Source of the DNA: Candidatus Bathyarchaeota archaeon
GTDB taxonomy: Archaea > Thermoproteota > Bathyarchaeia > Bathyarchaeales > Bathycorpusculaceae
Assembly: GCA_030668645.1 (NCBI GenBank)
Contig: DAOVFC010000038.1
Coordinates: 1 to 5,947 of the forward strand
Length of the DNA: 5,947 bases
Direction: 5' to 3'
A program made the translations under genes and the position numbers. The notes under the pieces were generated by a model. It made no database searches. It saw only the letters and a list, made by a program, of their open reading frames with translations, and was not told the DNA's origin. Positions 4,944 to 5,947 of this stretch are shown piece by piece. The number at the start of each line of letters is the position of its first letter. Position 1 is the stretch's first letter.

Positions 4944-5548
4944 AAGGTATGCCTAGAAGCACAAAGGATTACATGCCAACTTACATCATTATCGCTGTAA
5001 GCATGGCTGCTTATCTTTATACTTCAATACTGAGCGGGAATTTTGTGGAAATGGATTACGGCGTCGTTCGTCAATACGGTCAATATAATTCGTTTGTGTT
5101 GAATGGCGGGTATTGGCAGCTCTTCACGTCGATGTTCGTTCACGTAAACATTGTACATCTTCTGGGCAACATGATTTTCCTGCTCATTTTTGGATTAAGA
5201 GCCGAAGAATTATTCAAAATAGAGGAGTACCTCGCCGTTTACTTTATTCCGGGCTTAGCTGGAAACCTTCTAACCTTGCTTTTCGGTCCCAACATGGTTT
5301 CTGCCGGCGCTTCAGGCGCGATTTTCGGATTATTTGGCGCCTGCACCATCTACGTTAGGCGAGCGGTTGGACAATCAATAATCGGTGCTCTAATCTATTC
5401 CTTCTTTCTGCTAATGATGAGCACTGGACCGAACGTGAACAATTTGGCGCATTTAGGTGGTTTAGCTGTTGGATTGCTAATTGGTTATATTCTTGCAAGG
5501 AAAAGGCGAGACAAGATAGTTTACAGCTACTCGCACTACATTGGTTAA
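4940..5548 (+). CDS. Rhomboid family intramembrane serine protease
   Basis: This 202-residue protein is a compact six-helix rhomboid, which cuts other proteins' membrane segments within the bilayer. Membrane helices are at about residues 13-31, 66-86, 97-116, 120-139, 147-163 and 169-187. The catalytic dyad is intact: Ser125 in GASG (123-126) on helix 4 and His171 in LAHLGG on helix 6. The helix-2 motif HxxxxHxxxN is present as His68, His73 and Asn77, after a conserved Trp59. There is a short cytoplasmic N-terminus and a basic tail (ARKRRDK), with no extra soluble domain. The start at 4940 overlaps the ribL stop (ATGA), suggesting coupled translation. ATG codons at 4949 and 4973 are alternatives, the former directly behind AAAGGT. 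It is the last gene of the dphB operon; a functional tie to FAD synthesis is not evident. Confidence 0.95.
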   Translation: MKGMPRSTKDYMPTYIIIAVSMAAYLYTSILSGNFVEMDYGVVRQYGQYNSFVLNGGYWQLFTSMFVHVNIVHLLGNMIFLLIFGLRAEELFKIEEYLAVYFIPGLAGNLLTLLFGPNMVSAGASGAIFGLFGACTIYVRRAVGQSIIGALIYSFFLLMMSTGPNVNNLAHLGGLAVGLLIGYILARKRRDKIVYSYSHYIG

Positions 5549-5552
5549 ACCT

Positions 5553-5947
5553 TTATGGAAGCGTCAAGATCTCAACCTTCACTTTGTGCCCGTCTTTTAT
5601 CTTCAGCTTGTTCCTCAAGAAGACCGGGGCGATGATCTCGACTACTGAAGCGTCATAGTGACCTCTTAACGCTGAGATTAACGCACCCTTCGCCTTATTC
5701 TCTATTGTCGCTGGATAACATTTCACGTTTCCGTAGGTGCGGTTTTCGTTTTTGAAACCTTGAATTTCAACCGCTGGATAAGCTTCAAGCTCCGAACGAG
5801 TTTTAACATCGTAATCCGTTGTAAGCCTCAAATTAAGCGTGCCTGGATACGGGTCAAAGCCCAATTTTTCTATAAACTGTTTTCTATACGGGTCCCTAGT
5901 CACATAATAGGCGCCTTCGCCGAGTCCCGTGAAAACCGTTCCTTCCA
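5553..5947 (-). CDS. ribK: CTP-dependent riboflavin kinase, 5' end beyond the window
   Basis: RibK phosphorylates riboflavin to FMN using CTP, not ATP, as the archaeal first step to FMN/FAD. The visible 131 codons cover essentially the whole catalytic domain. GTVFTGLGEGAYYV (2-15 of the visible part) is the nucleotide loop, LGFDPYPGTLNLRL follows with the PGTLN motif, and KCYPATI, GALISALRGHYDASVVEI and APVFLRNKLKIKDGHKVKVEIL complete the cradle-loop barrel. The frame is open to the right edge, and a GTG at 5901-5903 lies after the conserved GLGEG motif, so it is not the start; the real N-terminus is at or past 5947. Some relatives carry an N-terminal winged-helix domain, which could lie there. 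It converges on the rhomboid gene with only 4 nt between the two stop codons. No terminator is visible in the gap. Confidence 0.95.
   Translation of the reverse strand, partial: EGTVFTGLGEGAYYVTRDPYRKQFIEKLGFDPYPGTLNLRLTTDYDVKTRSELEAYPAVEIQGFKNENRTYGNVKCYPATIENKAKGALISALRGHYDASVVEIIAPVFLRNKLKIKDGHKVKVEILTLP

Noticed and set aside
1..5947. CRISPR array, insertion sequence or prophage remnant
   Set aside because: No regularly spaced repeats, transposase motifs, terminal repeats or phage genes are visible, and the genes are ordinary archaeal chromosomal ones. The tRNA has no nearby duplicate of its 3' end that would mark an integration site.

Overview
The window is archaeal, most likely from the Thermoproteota/TACK side, with Bathyarchaeia-like as my best guess. 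The evidence is a set of archaeal-specific genes: diphthine synthase dphB, the archaeal FAD synthase ribL and the CTP-dependent riboflavin kinase ribK. In addition, BRE/TATA-type promoter elements precede genes, GTG and TTG starts are common, and a tRNA-Lys is interrupted by a non-canonical bulge-helix-bulge intron. No phage, transposon, CRISPR or toxin-antitoxin signature is visible. Lineage is an inference from gene content, not a measured assignment.

Left half, minus strand. Transcription here runs right to left: tRNA-Lys(CTT), then a 363-residue alpha/alpha-toroid (squalene-cyclase/prenyltransferase-like) protein of unknown function, then the membrane metalloprotease htpX, then an M20 metallopeptidase cut by the left edge. 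The toroid gene starts only 36 nt after the tRNA CCA, with no room for its own promoter, so it is probably read from the tRNA promoter. htpX and possibly the M20 gene have their own TATA-like elements.

Centre. A 239-nt AT-rich spacer (3180-3418) separates the divergent tRNA and dphB transcripts. It holds a promoter for each, one small hairpin and two interleaved inverted repeats.

Right half, plus strand. A tight four-gene operon, dphB - DUF357 - ribL - rhomboid protease, is joined by ATGA overlaps (dphB/DUF357 and ribL/rhomboid) and a 46-nt overlap (DUF357/ribL). It ends 4 nt from the stop codon of ribK, which converges from the right edge and is 5'-truncated. RibK (riboflavin to FMN) and RibL (FMN to FAD) together complete FAD synthesis. 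DphB modifies elongation factor 2, and HtpX and the rhomboid are two unrelated intramembrane or membrane-associated proteases.

The most striking items are the tRNA-Lys intron between positions 30 and 31, the tRNA-linked orphan toroid protein, and the FAD synthase whose only cysteine is at residue 3.
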